Shown one piece after another: positions 17,322 through 25,042 of a stretch of DNA of 64,000 bases; position 1 is the stretch's first letter; every line of letters starts with the position of its first letter. Source of the stretch: an uncultured Lachnospiraceae bacterium (GTDB lineage: Bacteria > Bacillota > Clostridia > Lachnospirales > Lachnospiraceae). The notes beneath the pieces were generated by a model. That model ran no database searches, had not been told where the DNA came from, and worked only from the letters and a program-made list of their open reading frames with translations. A program made the translations under genes and the position numbers. Location: positions 10,642-74,641 of the forward strand of contig CAJUEX010000013.1 of assembly GCA_910585715.1 (NCBI GenBank), in the 5' to 3' direction.

Positions 17322-17675
17322 TCACTTGTATTCACCATTTATCTTCAATGCCATCTCTGCAAATTCATTATAATTACTTAATACGCGCTTGTATGCTTTA
17401 ATTTCCTCTTCACTTACTTCTCCATTTGTCTCTAACGACATTTCTATTGAATATTGGTTTGATATTTTATCATAAGTGATATGTGCATCAGCAGATTTCA
17501 CAACCTCTAAATCTGTAAAGGTCTCTTCAATTATCCCGGCTAAGTGCGTACCGTATATTTCTTTTTTATCAATTTTATGATTCCACATTCCAAATATACA
17601 ATAGCCCAAAAACAAGCACACAAAAAGGATTAGTCCTCCTAAAAAAAAGTATTTCTTTTCTATTCGTTGTCTCAT
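17322..17675 (-). CDS. Hypothetical membrane-anchored protein
   Basis: Not recognised; 117 residues. One N-terminal membrane helix (about 10-30, FFLGGLILFVCLFLGYCIFG) after a basic start MRQRIEKK, then a soluble extracytoplasmic domain of about 85 residues with mixed helix and strand. There is no cysteine lipobox. Its ATG overlaps the stop of the secreted protein gene upstream by four bases, so the two are co-translated and probably act together at the cell surface. No homologue comes to mind. Confidence 0.7.
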   Translation of the reverse strand: MRQRIEKKYFFLGGLILFVCLFLGYCIFGMWNHKIDKKEIYGTHLAGIIEETFTDLEVVKSADAHITYDKISNQYSIEMSLETNGEVSEEEIKAYKRVLSNYNEFAEMALKINGEYK

Positions 17676-18298
17676 GGCGCCGTACCAAATGATAATGTGC
17701 TGTTAAATGGGTCATAGCTTGCTGCAAACAATCTTGAATAAGAAGAACCAAGATAAGTCATATCCAACCATAATGCATGATAATAATTTGTAGAGGATTT
17801 GTTATCTTCATCCCACTTACAACTCCAAAGTTTGTTTTTTATTGTATATGTACCTCTCAAATTGCTAATGTAGCCCGCTTCTCCATTTGGATACCATGTA
17901 CACTCAAGCTGAACTACTATCACCAAAGTTTCAACACCCGCCATATTATGATTGATATTGTATATCTTAGTGGAAGTTTTCTTACCCGCTCTTGCTAAAT
18001 CCATACTGGTTCCTACGCAGGACATAGTAATTGTTCCTCCATCTGAAGTTGTACCAAGTATTATTGATTCCCCAGTCTTCAATTCATAACATGTGTCAGG
18101 CATCTGTTCGTTTTCTTTCTCATCTATCATTTGTATATTTTCTTTTTCCGGCAGACCTGTCTCTGCAATTCCTACTGTTTTACAACTATCTGCCAGATTG
18201 GATTCTGCAGGTGTCTTAGCAGATGCAGTTTGTGGCATTGCATAGAAAAAATTCATAAAAATGAGTAAAGCAATGCCCATTTTGCATAATAGTTTCAT
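17672..18298 (-). CDS. Hypothetical secreted protein
   Basis: Not recognised; 208 residues. A signal peptide is clear (MKLLCKMGIALLIFMNFFYAMPQTASAK, cleavage likely after ASA at about 27). The next 45 residues are polar and probably flexible. The rest (about 75-208) is beta-rich with alternating hydrophobic residues, many Ser/Thr/Tyr, and paired cysteines (CVGTS and CTWYPNGEAG, CKWDEDN), suggesting an extracellular beta sandwich. It heads a two-gene operon with the membrane-anchored protein at 17322 and has a near-consensus promoter, so it is probably well expressed. Confidence 0.75.
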   Translation of the reverse strand: MKLLCKMGIALLIFMNFFYAMPQTASAKTPAESNLADSCKTVGIAETGLPEKENIQMIDEKENEQMPDTCYELKTGESIILGTTSDGGTITMSCVGTSMDLARAGKKTSTKIYNINHNMAGVETLVIVVQLECTWYPNGEAGYISNLRGTYTIKNKLWSCKWDEDNKSSTNYYHALWLDMTYLGSSYSRLFAASYDPFNSTLSFGTAP

Positions 18299-18326
18299 AC
18301 CCCAATTCTCCTATTGATTTTTTTTA

Positions 18327-18355
18327 ATAATACATGATTAAACAACCATTGTCAA
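18327..18355 (-). promoter_or_regulatory. Sigma-A promoter of the secreted-protein operon
   Basis: Minus strand: TTGACA, 17-base spacer, TATTAT, 28 bases before the ATG at 18298. The rest of the 18299-18431 gap is A/T-rich with no other feature seen. Confidence 0.88.
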
Positions 18356-18431
18356 TATCTTGTAATTTATTATCTCTTATATTTTTTATTCTGTTGTTTA
18401 TATTTGAAAGAACAATTAAAAAAACACAGCC

Positions 18432-19661
18432 TCACCTTCCCCCAACCTGGTGCCTTGAAAATCCCCTTCCCGTAAATACCATACACAAAACTGCCGCCGC
18501 CCCATAAGCGATACAGAGCATGGAAATATAGGAAAGCACCACATTCCCTATCTGACAACTGTTATAAGTAGACAGCACTTCCTTAAAATCCGTAATGTAC
18601 ACAGGCCTTAAAAATAAAATCCAGTTTATCAGACGGCTGTTTTTGGAAAAAGGAATAAATATAGTTCCAAGAAGCAACAGGAAATCTACCGCAAGCACTA
18701 TCAACGGATTTTTGCTGCGGGCTGACAGCAGCATGGAAAAGGCACCTATAAAGGCTGCCATCAAAAGCATTATCCCTAAATGTACTGTCACAGCTTGTAA
18801 TACGGTCCAGTCGTAGGGAGAATTTTTGGAAAAAAGCTGTACCGGCAAATTGTAGCCTTCCACACCAAAAACTGCCATAAGGCTTCCTGCCGATATGACT
18901 GCGCAAAGCAGCGTATAGCCTACGGAAAAAAGGAAGACAGCAATCATCTTTGCACCTATAAGCTTTGTCTTTCCAAACTTTGCCGTAAGAATCAGGGCGT
19001 CTGTCCGATTTTGGTACTCTCCCGCAAAAACAGGTGCGATACAGATACTGATGACAAAAAGCGAATAGAACAAAGCACCTATATTATTCCAGATAAAATT
19101 CCATGTTTCTGTATTTCCAAATAAAAAAGGTGTTTTTACTGTTTGTGCTTTCTCCATCCAGAACTGCTTTTCTTTTTCCGTATAATTTCCATAAGAGTAA
19201 TCCATATTCAGACCGTTTCTTATTTTTTCCAGCCGCCTTTCATAAAAGCCGATTCCATTGGTTGTGTCAATAGAAGCTAAATCCTCCCATGCCCATTGTT
19301 CATTCCATTCTGAATAGTTGCTGCAGACTATTGAAAAAAGACGTGTATTGGGTGAAATCAGCCACCAGCCGTAGCCCTCTTCTCCCGGTTCCAGTTTCTT
19401 CAGCTGCTTTTGATAATCCGTTACGATTTCTGTAAGATACTCCTCGCTTAAAACCCCTGTCTGGGCTTTATCATATTCCGCCTGCATTTTTACTGCTTTC
19501 AGTCCTTTTACGATTGGCGCCTCTTTGTTCAACCGGAAGTCCTCGCTTTTTACACTATAATAATTAACAAAAAGCAGTAAAAGCAATCCGAGAAACATGG
19601 CTGTCCTGTTTACTTTCTTTTTCCATATTTTTTTCAGTTCAAACCCGATTAAGCTTAACAT
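18432..19661 (-). CDS. ABC-2 type permease
   Basis: Membrane subunit of an exporter, 409 residues. A first helix at about 20-38 is followed by an extracytoplasmic loop of about 150 residues, then five or so helices (about 195-215, 235-262, 285-312, 325-345, 372-395), the ABC-2 pattern with a large first loop. It is the last gene of the sigma-factor operon and overlaps the ATPase stop by seven bases. The substrate is unknown; similar sets in Firmicutes handle antimicrobial peptides or lipids. Confidence 0.85.
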   Translation of the reverse strand: MLSLIGFELKKIWKKKVNRTAMFLGLLLLLFVNYYSVKSEDFRLNKEAPIVKGLKAVKMQAEYDKAQTGVLSEEYLTEIVTDYQKQLKKLEPGEEGYGWWLISPNTRLFSIVCSNYSEWNEQWAWEDLASIDTTNGIGFYERRLEKIRNGLNMDYSYGNYTEKEKQFWMEKAQTVKTPFLFGNTETWNFIWNNIGALFYSLFVISICIAPVFAGEYQNRTDALILTAKFGKTKLIGAKMIAVFLFSVGYTLLCAVISAGSLMAVFGVEGYNLPVQLFSKNSPYDWTVLQAVTVHLGIMLLMAAFIGAFSMLLSARSKNPLIVLAVDFLLLLGTIFIPFSKNSRLINWILFLRPVYITDFKEVLSTYNSCQIGNVVLSYISMLCIAYGAAAVLCMVFTGRGFSRHQVGGR

Positions 19662-20527
19662 TTTGTTCCCTCCTGAAAATAGTATAAATACAAATCCTCC
19701 AAAGTTCCCTTTACACTGATGCCATTTTCAAAGGGCTTTGTTTCACTAATGATGCGAAAGGTGGTTTTTCCGTCATTATGATGCATATTTGCCACGTTGA
19801 AATTTTTCACAATATGCTCTGTTTCTTTCTCATCACGGACGCATTCCCATACCTTTCCTTCCACATGCTGTTCCATTTCCCCTACGGTTCCCGTAAGCTT
19901 CAGCTGACCGTCCTTCATAAGAAGTATCCTGTCGGCAATGGCTTCCACATCCGATACGATATGGGTGGACAACAGCACGATTTTATTTTTTCCAAAATCC
20001 GCTATCAGGTTCCGAAAGCGCACTCTCTCCTTGGGGTCAAGTCCTGCGGTAGGCTCATCCAGTATAAGAATCTTCGGGTCGTTTAACATTGCCTGGGCAA
20101 TTCCCAGCCTCTGCTTCATTCCTCCGGAATAGGTTTTAATCCTCTTTTTCATCACCTGCAAAAGCCCTACCTGCTCCAAAAGCTGCCTTGTTTTGTCCTT
20201 TGCCTTTCCATAGGGAAGTCCTTTTAAGGAAGCCATGTACATCATAAACTCGCAAGCGGTAAAATCCGGATAATATCCGAAATCCTGCGGCAGATATCCC
20301 AACAGGTTCCGAAACTCCTCCCCCATCTCCATATTGTTTCTGCCATCCACCTTGATTTCTCCTCCTGTAGGCGTCAGGATGCCGCAAAGCATGCGCATAA
20401 ATGTGGTTTTTCCGGCTCCGTTTGCTCCTAACAGCCCATAGACGCCTTCTCCCAGCTTTATGGATATCCGGTCTACGGCAATTTTGTTTTTATATTGTTT
20501 CGTTACTCTGTCAATTGAAAGTTCCAT
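19655..20527 (-). CDS. ABC transporter ATPase
   Basis: ATP-binding subunit for the permease at 18432. I start it at MELSIDRVTKQYKNK (290 residues), with GGAGAG about 8 bases upstream; the longer frame has no ribosome-binding site. Motifs: Walker A GANGAGKTT (about 37-45), signature YSGGMKQRLGIAQ, Walker B ILILDEPTAGLD, switch STHIVSD. The C-terminal part (about 215-290) is the extension typical of bacitracin-resistance/lantibiotic-immunity type ATPases. The start overlaps the end of the upstream membrane-protein gene by 25 bases, so translation is coupled. Confidence 0.92.
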   Translation of the reverse strand: MELSIDRVTKQYKNKIAVDRISIKLGEGVYGLLGANGAGKTTFMRMLCGILTPTGGEIKVDGRNNMEMGEEFRNLLGYLPQDFGYYPDFTACEFMMYMASLKGLPYGKAKDKTRQLLEQVGLLQVMKKRIKTYSGGMKQRLGIAQAMLNDPKILILDEPTAGLDPKERVRFRNLIADFGKNKIVLLSTHIVSDVEAIADRILLMKDGQLKLTGTVGEMEQHVEGKVWECVRDEKETEHIVKNFNVANMHHNDGKTTFRIISETKPFENGISVKGTLEDLYLYYFQEGTKC

Positions 20528-21243
20528 ACGTATTTCTCTCCGTTTCTGGTAATCATTATTATTTGTCTTATCAAAAGCAGCAGGAATATGCCTGCCGCAA
20601 GCAGCCAACCGCCTATATACTCCATTTCATAAATAACCGGCTTCCTATAGGCGGCTGTTCCAAAGGCAATCATCACCCCGGCGCTGATGGCAAAGCACAC
20701 AAAGGAAATATCCCCTGCCTTCATATAACAGACTGTAAGCAGCGTGAGAAAGCTGGTTATCAGATAAGGTAGCAGCAGATAAATTCCCGCCTGCCAGTAA
20801 GTTACCTTATGCTCCATTGCCAGAAACGGCGCCAAAAGCAGAAATAAAAGCATATTCATCATTCCCAGAAGATTGATTCGGATAAGAAGCACATTTCCCA
20901 GAGAAAATCTGGTGGACATTTCCAGTTCTTCCATCCGGTACTGCCTGGAACGGATAAGCTCCATGGAAGCAAACAGGGCAAACATGGGGGTAAGGGCGGA
21001 AATCATGCCGATTTCCTGTCTGTTTCCAAAAAGCAGCCTGTCCTTCTGGCATAACAGGAACAACAGGAAGAAAATCCCCACGGAGCCTATCCAGGTTCTC
21101 TTTTTTATGAATTTTGCCTGTAACAGCCATAGCTGCCATTTGGGGATTCTCGGATAAGACAGTGATTTTAAAAACTCTTCCCTTCTGTCCGGAAGAGGGG
21201 CTTCAAATGCTTGTAACAGCCCGTTTTTCAGCTTTTTATTCAT
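20503..21243 (-). CDS. Integral membrane protein between sigma factor and ABC genes
   Basis: Not recognised; 246 residues from MNKKLKNGLLQAF (the longer frame lacks a ribosome-binding site). The first 55 residues are soluble and basic, followed by six probable membrane helices (about 60-76, 82-100, 120-140, 150-172, 180-200, 212-232). Its ATG overlaps the sigma-factor stop (ATGA). In ECF systems this position is often taken by the anti-sigma factor, and the soluble N-terminus could bind the sigma factor, but no ASD or zinc motif is visible. Alternatively it is an extra subunit of the exporter. Confidence 0.75.
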   Translation of the reverse strand: MNKKLKNGLLQAFEAPLPDRREEFLKSLSYPRIPKWQLWLLQAKFIKKRTWIGSVGIFFLLFLLCQKDRLLFGNRQEIGMISALTPMFALFASMELIRSRQYRMEELEMSTRFSLGNVLLIRINLLGMMNMLLFLLLAPFLAMEHKVTYWQAGIYLLLPYLITSFLTLLTVCYMKAGDISFVCFAISAGVMIAFGTAAYRKPVIYEMEYIGGWLLAAGIFLLLLIRQIIMITRNGEKYVWNFQLTE

Positions 21244-21719
21244 AGAAAATCCTCCTTTTTTAAATATTTTTTTAATTCCTGACATGCTTCTTTTGTTTTG
21301 CGGTAAACAACAAACCTCGAGCAATTTGTTATCCTGCTGATTTCTTCTACCGACACTTGGTTTACATAACGAAGCAGCAACAGCTCCTGCTTCTCTTCCG
21401 TAAGATGGTTCAGCGCCTGCTTTAGTGCAATGGCAGAATCTAAATCCATTTCCTTTCCGGCATCTGTCTTTTGCAACAGCTTTCCCTCATCCGGAAGCTC
21501 TCTTATGCTGCTTTTCTGTTTTCTGAAATAGTCCACACACAGATTCTTTGCAATAGTATATAAATATGCCAAAGGCTTTCCCCGGCTGATATAGGTGTTT
21601 TGGCTGAAGTAGCGCAGGAAGGTTTCCTGGGTCAGGTCTTCTGCCAGATGGGGGTTTTGGACTTTAAAATAGCAGTATCTGTAGATTTTGTCGTATTGTT
21701 CTTCTATTTCCAATGGCAC
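21240..21719 (-). CDS. ECF-type sigma-70 family factor
   Basis: Alternative sigma factor of 159 residues. Region 2 shows YDKIYRYCYFKVQNPHLAEDLTQETFLRYF (about 8-37) and AYLYTIAKNLCVDYFRKQK (about 51-69). Region 4 shows LTEEKQELLLLRYVNQVSVEEISRITNCSRFVVYRKTKEACQELKK (about 105-150). Length and lack of regions 1 and 3 make it ECF. It probably responds to an envelope stress and drives its own operon, which holds a membrane protein and an ABC exporter. A 14-bp tandem array lies 88-157 bases before its ATG. Confidence 0.92.
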   Translation of the reverse strand: MPLEIEEQYDKIYRYCYFKVQNPHLAEDLTQETFLRYFSQNTYISRGKPLAYLYTIAKNLCVDYFRKQKSSIRELPDEGKLLQKTDAGKEMDLDSAIALKQALNHLTEEKQELLLLRYVNQVSVEEISRITNCSRFVVYRKTKEACQELKKYLKKEDFL

Positions 21720-21767
21720 ATGGGCTTCCTCCTTTCTTTTGCGGGTGGAGTTTTTGCTGTTTTCCGC

Positions 21768-21876
21768 TATCTATTTTCTAATATCTATTTTCTAATATCT
21801 GTTTTCTGCTTTTTGTTTTCTGCTTTTTGTTTTCTGCTTTTTGTTTTCTGCTTTTTGTTTTCTGCTTTTTGTTATT
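21768..21876. repeat. 14-bp tandem repeat array upstream of the sigma-factor gene
   Basis: Two copies of TATCTATTTTCTAA (21768-21795) lead into five copies of TGCTTTTTGTTTTC starting at 21807, 21821, 21835, 21849 and 21863, the last with a changed end. Both units are 14 bases, so the array looks like one repeat that has diverged. It lies in the 5' region of the sigma operon. Flanking DNA to 21905 is of similar T-rich composition. Nothing else was found in 21906-22070. Confidence 0.9.
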
Positions 21877-22076
21877 TGTTTTTTGTTTACTGCTTTTATT
21901 TTCTGATTTTATTTTAGATTATTTTTCTTTCATTAGGTATAACGTTTTTTATGAGGATTATGTGCGGAGAATTTTTGTGACAGATTGCTTTTGAATAAAA
22001 TCATTTATAATATAAGATGATTTATGTATGGAATTGAGAAATTAAAAAAGCAGGTGGGAAGTATGATGAGAGAACA

Positions 22077-22223
22077 CAGGAGCCGCCATAACATTCTATA
22101 TTCTTCCGAACACACTTATGCCCTGCGAAGACACAACAGCCCCAGCGCACCGGAATACGGTGCGTTAGGACTGGCGACTTTGCCAGGGTCCGGAAAAAAT
22201 ATGGAATGCTATGACGGCTCCTG
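22077..22223. repeat. Long inverted-repeat element (hairpin family, copy 2)
   Basis: Left arm CAGGAGCCGCCATAACATTC and onward (22077-22110) matches the reverse complement of the right arm (about 22188-22223) with a few substitutions, several of which would be G-U pairs in RNA. The apical part GCGCACCG/CGGTGCGTTAG resembles the apex of the 40.9 kb element (ACGCACC/GGTGCGTTAG). The AGAGCGAGAGCG block is not present. It lies just past the 3' end of yafQ. A plus-strand ORF (22024-22359) crosses it but has no coding signs. Confidence 0.75.
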
Positions 22224-22256
22224 CTGGGTATTGAAAAAATTTTTCTATTATCTTAA

Positions 22257-22538
22257 TTATTCAGCAAATAAATCTGCATGTGTTCCTGTATCAATCAATG
22301 TTAGTGTCAGTACATCATCTTCTATAAGATATATTAACAGCCAGTCGGGTTGTATATGACACTCTCGATATCCTTTATAATTTCCAATCAGGGCATGATC
22401 CCTGTTTTTAGCTTCCAAAGGGATTTTATGCAACAATTTCTCTACAATATCCTGCAACAAAGAAATGTCCAGCCCTCGCTTTTTTGCAAGTTTCAATCCC
22501 TTTTTAAACTTTCCTGTAAGGATTAATTCATAATTCAT
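22257..22538 (-). CDS. yafQ: YafQ-type RelE-family toxin
   Basis: Ribosome-dependent mRNA interferase toxin, 93 residues, type II system. Family features: N-terminal YELILTGKFKKGLKLAKKRGLDI, the central HALIGNYKGYRECHIQPDWLLIY with catalytic His/Asp residues, and a C-terminal TLTLIDTGTHADLF with the conserved histidine. The start overlaps the antitoxin stop by four bases, the usual antitoxin-first coupling. It reads as intact. The symbol follows the E. coli dinJ-yafQ pair. Confidence 0.93.
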   Translation of the reverse strand: MNYELILTGKFKKGLKLAKKRGLDISLLQDIVEKLLHKIPLEAKNRDHALIGNYKGYRECHIQPDWLLIYLIEDDVLTLTLIDTGTHADLFAE

Positions 22539-22807
22539 ATGTCCAAATCCTCCAATGCTTCTGAAAAGCTGCTATACCGTTTTGCATTGGGATCCTTGCT
22601 GAGCTGTTTTGCTTCCTCCATAGCTTCCATTACTTCTGGCTTATATCTGGGAATTTCCACGCTAAAGGGAAGTCCGCCCCGCATAATGGATTGTCTCAAA
22701 AACATATTCACAGCGCTGGACATATCAATTCCAAGCTGGTTAAAAAGTTCTACTGCCTGTTTCTTAACATCCTCTTCTATTCTTATCTGAGTTTGCACAG
22801 TGGCCAT
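22535..22807 (-). CDS. dinJ: DinJ/RelB-type antitoxin
   Basis: Ribbon-helix-helix antitoxin that binds YafQ and autorepresses the operon. I start it at MATVQTQIRIEEDVK (90 residues), preceded by AAGGTGATG; the longer reading lacks a site. The RHH domain is at about 3-50 (GIDMSSAVNMFLRQSIMRGGLPF), and the C-terminal half (about 55-90) is the toxin-neutralising tail with KRYSSFSEALEDL. The promoter at 22833-22861 carries a palindrome that is probably its operator. Confidence 0.93.
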   Translation of the reverse strand: MATVQTQIRIEEDVKKQAVELFNQLGIDMSSAVNMFLRQSIMRGGLPFSVEIPRYKPEVMEAMEEAKQLSKDPNAKRYSSFSEALEDLDI

Positions 22808-22832
22808 TTCATCACCTTCTTTCTTTGTTTTC

Positions 22833-22861
22833 ATTGTAAACCAAATTGTTTACGCTGTCAA
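22833..22861 (-). promoter_or_regulatory. dinJ-yafQ promoter with operator palindrome
   Basis: Minus strand: TTGACA, 17-base spacer, TACAAT, 26 bases before the dinJ ATG. An inverted repeat GTAAAC-6-GTTTAC (22836-22853) covers the spacer and the -10, ideally placed for autorepression by the DinJ ribbon-helix-helix dimer. Confidence 0.88.
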
Positions 22862-22913
22862 TTGTTCAAGTGTAAAAAGGCTAATTCTTACTTTCTATTT
22901 TATTCAATCCTGC

Positions 22914-24809
22914 CTATTTTATTTTAATTTTCACTTTTGACCTTTTGTTGCTTCCGTCCGTGGACCTTGCGGTGATGGTGACGTTTTTTCCTTTTCCGGC
23001 CTTTTTGGCGGTTATCTTTCCCTTACTGTTGACAGTGGCATATTTATTGTTGGAGCTTGTCCATTTCAAGGATTTATTGGCATTCTTTCCGGTAGTCCCT
23101 ACGGTTGCCTTTATGGTCATGGTCTTTCCGGTCTTTAAGGTCTTCCCGGATGCCTTCAGCTTTATACTTTTGACAGCATGCTGCATAATCTTTATCTTTA
23201 TCCGGGCTTTTTTTGCACTTCCATCCTGTGCCGCTGCGATAACGGTTACCTGCTTTCCAATGCCTGCTTTCTTCAAGGTTATGGTGCCATTCTTGTCCAC
23301 AACGGCATATTTTCCATTGCCGGTTTCCCATTTAACAGCATTGTTTGTGGCATTTTCCGGAGTGAGCTTCAGGGTCAGTTTTACTTTCTTTCCGGCAGCC
23401 AGCTTTCCGGAAGGTGCCTGAATGGAAAGCTTTTGCACCTTTATTTCATAAATCTTTATGGAAGTCTCTGACACATCACTTATCCGATAGCCCCTGCATA
23501 CTGCTACCGCCTTAATGGTCATGTTTCGGTCTATGGTGATTTCTCCCGTGTAACGGATACTTGCCGTGGTTGGCATGGTTCCGTCCGTTGTATAGTATAT
23601 GTCTGCCTCCTTAGTCCCACAGCTTAAGGCCAGCTTTGTATTTTTCACCACTGTGCTTCCTGAAGAAAGTGAGGCAGTGGGTATTGCCGCTTTTTCATCC
23701 CCTCCCACGCCACTGGTACCATCATTTGTCATAAACCAGTGGGCAGATGACAAATTGATATGCAGAGCCGGACAGATGCCTGGACCGGAAAGAATCCAAA
23801 GATTACCTTCTAATCTAACATCACCGCCAACCCTATACACATATGCTGCTGAATGACTGGGTTCTCCGCAGCCCGGAGAACCCAGCCACCAATAGCGATC
23901 TATCCCTCTGGCTTTGGAATAGTCACTGGCATCTATCCTTCTGGTCTTAGAGTTTATTTTATAATCACTGCAAAATCCATACGCTTCATTGGTCACTTCC
24001 CCTATAGACAGCAAATAGACGTTATCCTCTGTATCCTTTCCGCCTGCTGTGCCGTACTCCGGATTATCCTCATTCACTACCCTGTGGGCTACAATAGCTC
24101 TTTGTTCTTCGCTGTTAAAAGCAGCATTATAAAAATAGTCATTCAGCCAATTCCTTTTTGGGCTTTCTTCCCACTGATTTCTACTGCCATAACCGCAATC
24201 AATTGCTGTATCCGCTACTACAAACAGGGTATTCCCGTTATTTTCCAACACCTTCCATTTGATTCGTTCCCATTTAAAATAAAGGTATCCATTGTTAGCT
24301 ACATCATCCTCATACTCCTCATAATCTGCCTCATATTCGCTAATCCTGCGGTACTTGCTTCCATTGACCCATACATCTTCTATTCCTGCCTCTATCTCTA
24401 TTCCGCAAACAGGAATAGCCTTATCAATGGCTGCTCTCGTTGCCCCGTCTGTAACCTCGCTTTGGGGGTAACTTCCAAAGTATATAAAATCAAAGTCCGT
24501 ATCATCTAAATCACCATTTTCTTTGTTGCAGTGGTGAACCGGGTTTGCCGGACCTGTTGTTGCCGCTCCCGCCTGTATTTCAGACTGACCTTGTCCTGAA
24601 ACGGCAGCTTCAATAGTTTCTTCCGATTCCATTTCCTCACTTTCAGGAAATTGGTTTTCGCTGACTGTTGGAATTGCTTCTCCTGTCACTTCATTCCCGC
24701 TGACTGCCCCATTTGCAGCAAATGCTATATTCGTCTGGAACAACAGGAGGATTGACAACAGACATGTCATGACAACTCTTCCTGAACTTTTCTGTCTTTT
24801 CCTGTTCAT
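22914..24809 (-). CDS. Secreted DUF6273/Ig-like protein (paralogue 1)
   Basis: Predicted extracellular protein, 631 residues from MNRKRQKSSGRVV (AAGGAG about 8 bases upstream). A signal peptide ends near AFA (31). A low-complexity stretch rich in SGNE and VSEN follows. The DUF6273 domain (about 75-350) starts FDFIYFGSYPQSEVTD and includes WVNGSKYRRIS, YFKWERIKWKVL and NPEYGTAGG. Next comes a chitobiase C-terminal-like repeat (IYYTTDGTMPTT, about 370-450) and two Big_2 Ig-like repeats to the end (KLAAGKKVKLTL, KTGKTMTIKATV). There is no LPXTG sorting signal; the lysine-rich Ig repeats may bind the wall by charge. Last gene of the XRE-paralogue operon. Ligand unknown. Confidence 0.88.
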   Translation of the reverse strand: MNRKRQKSSGRVVMTCLLSILLLFQTNIAFAANGAVSGNEVTGEAIPTVSENQFPESEEMESEETIEAAVSGQGQSEIQAGAATTGPANPVHHCNKENGDLDDTDFDFIYFGSYPQSEVTDGATRAAIDKAIPVCGIEIEAGIEDVWVNGSKYRRISEYEADYEEYEDDVANNGYLYFKWERIKWKVLENNGNTLFVVADTAIDCGYGSRNQWEESPKRNWLNDYFYNAAFNSEEQRAIVAHRVVNEDNPEYGTAGGKDTEDNVYLLSIGEVTNEAYGFCSDYKINSKTRRIDASDYSKARGIDRYWWLGSPGCGEPSHSAAYVYRVGGDVRLEGNLWILSGPGICPALHINLSSAHWFMTNDGTSGVGGDEKAAIPTASLSSGSTVVKNTKLALSCGTKEADIYYTTDGTMPTTASIRYTGEITIDRNMTIKAVAVCRGYRISDVSETSIKIYEIKVQKLSIQAPSGKLAAGKKVKLTLKLTPENATNNAVKWETGNGKYAVVDKNGTITLKKAGIGKQVTVIAAAQDGSAKKARIKIKIMQHAVKSIKLKASGKTLKTGKTMTIKATVGTTGKNANKSLKWTSSNNKYATVNSKGKITAKKAGKGKNVTITARSTDGSNKRSKVKIKIK

Positions 24810-24873
24810 ATAATTTCTCCTTTTACAAAAAATACGATACATTTACGTTTCATGGAATATGTATGCCTATATG

Positions 24874-25032
24874 CTATTTACTTTTCATATTACAGATTCC
24901 TTTTTCTATTGTAACTCCGCTCATGCCTGCTAATAATAAAAATAATCCTGTAGAGGACTTTGAAAAACTCATCCAAATAAAGCTTGCTATCAGCCCGGCA
25001 ATTCCCACAATAAGTAATGCATATTTTTTCAT
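24874..25032 (-). CDS. 52-residue membrane protein inside the DUF6273 operon
   Basis: Small gene starting MKKYALLIVGIAGLIASF and ending in KGICNMKSK. GGAGAG lies 7 bases before the ATG, the start is only 10 bases after the upstream stop, and the stop is 64 bases before the next gene, so it fits the operon exactly. Two hydrophobic segments (about 4-21 and 28-43) are separated by a short polar turn. I do not recognise the family. It may be a small anchor, a holin-like export helper or a regulator of the secreted paralogues. Confidence 0.7.
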   Translation of the reverse strand: MKKYALLIVGIAGLIASFIWMSFSKSSTGLFLLLAGMSGVTIEKGICNMKSK

Positions 25033-25042
25033 ATCAGCTCTC

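Noticed and set aside
21768..21876. CRISPR array
   Set aside because: Units of 14 bases are contiguous without spacers, and no cas gene is present.
22024..22359. Plus-strand ORF of 111 codons
   Set aside because: It spans the 22.1 kb hairpin and runs on antisense into yafQ; composition follows the inverted repeat rather than a protein.
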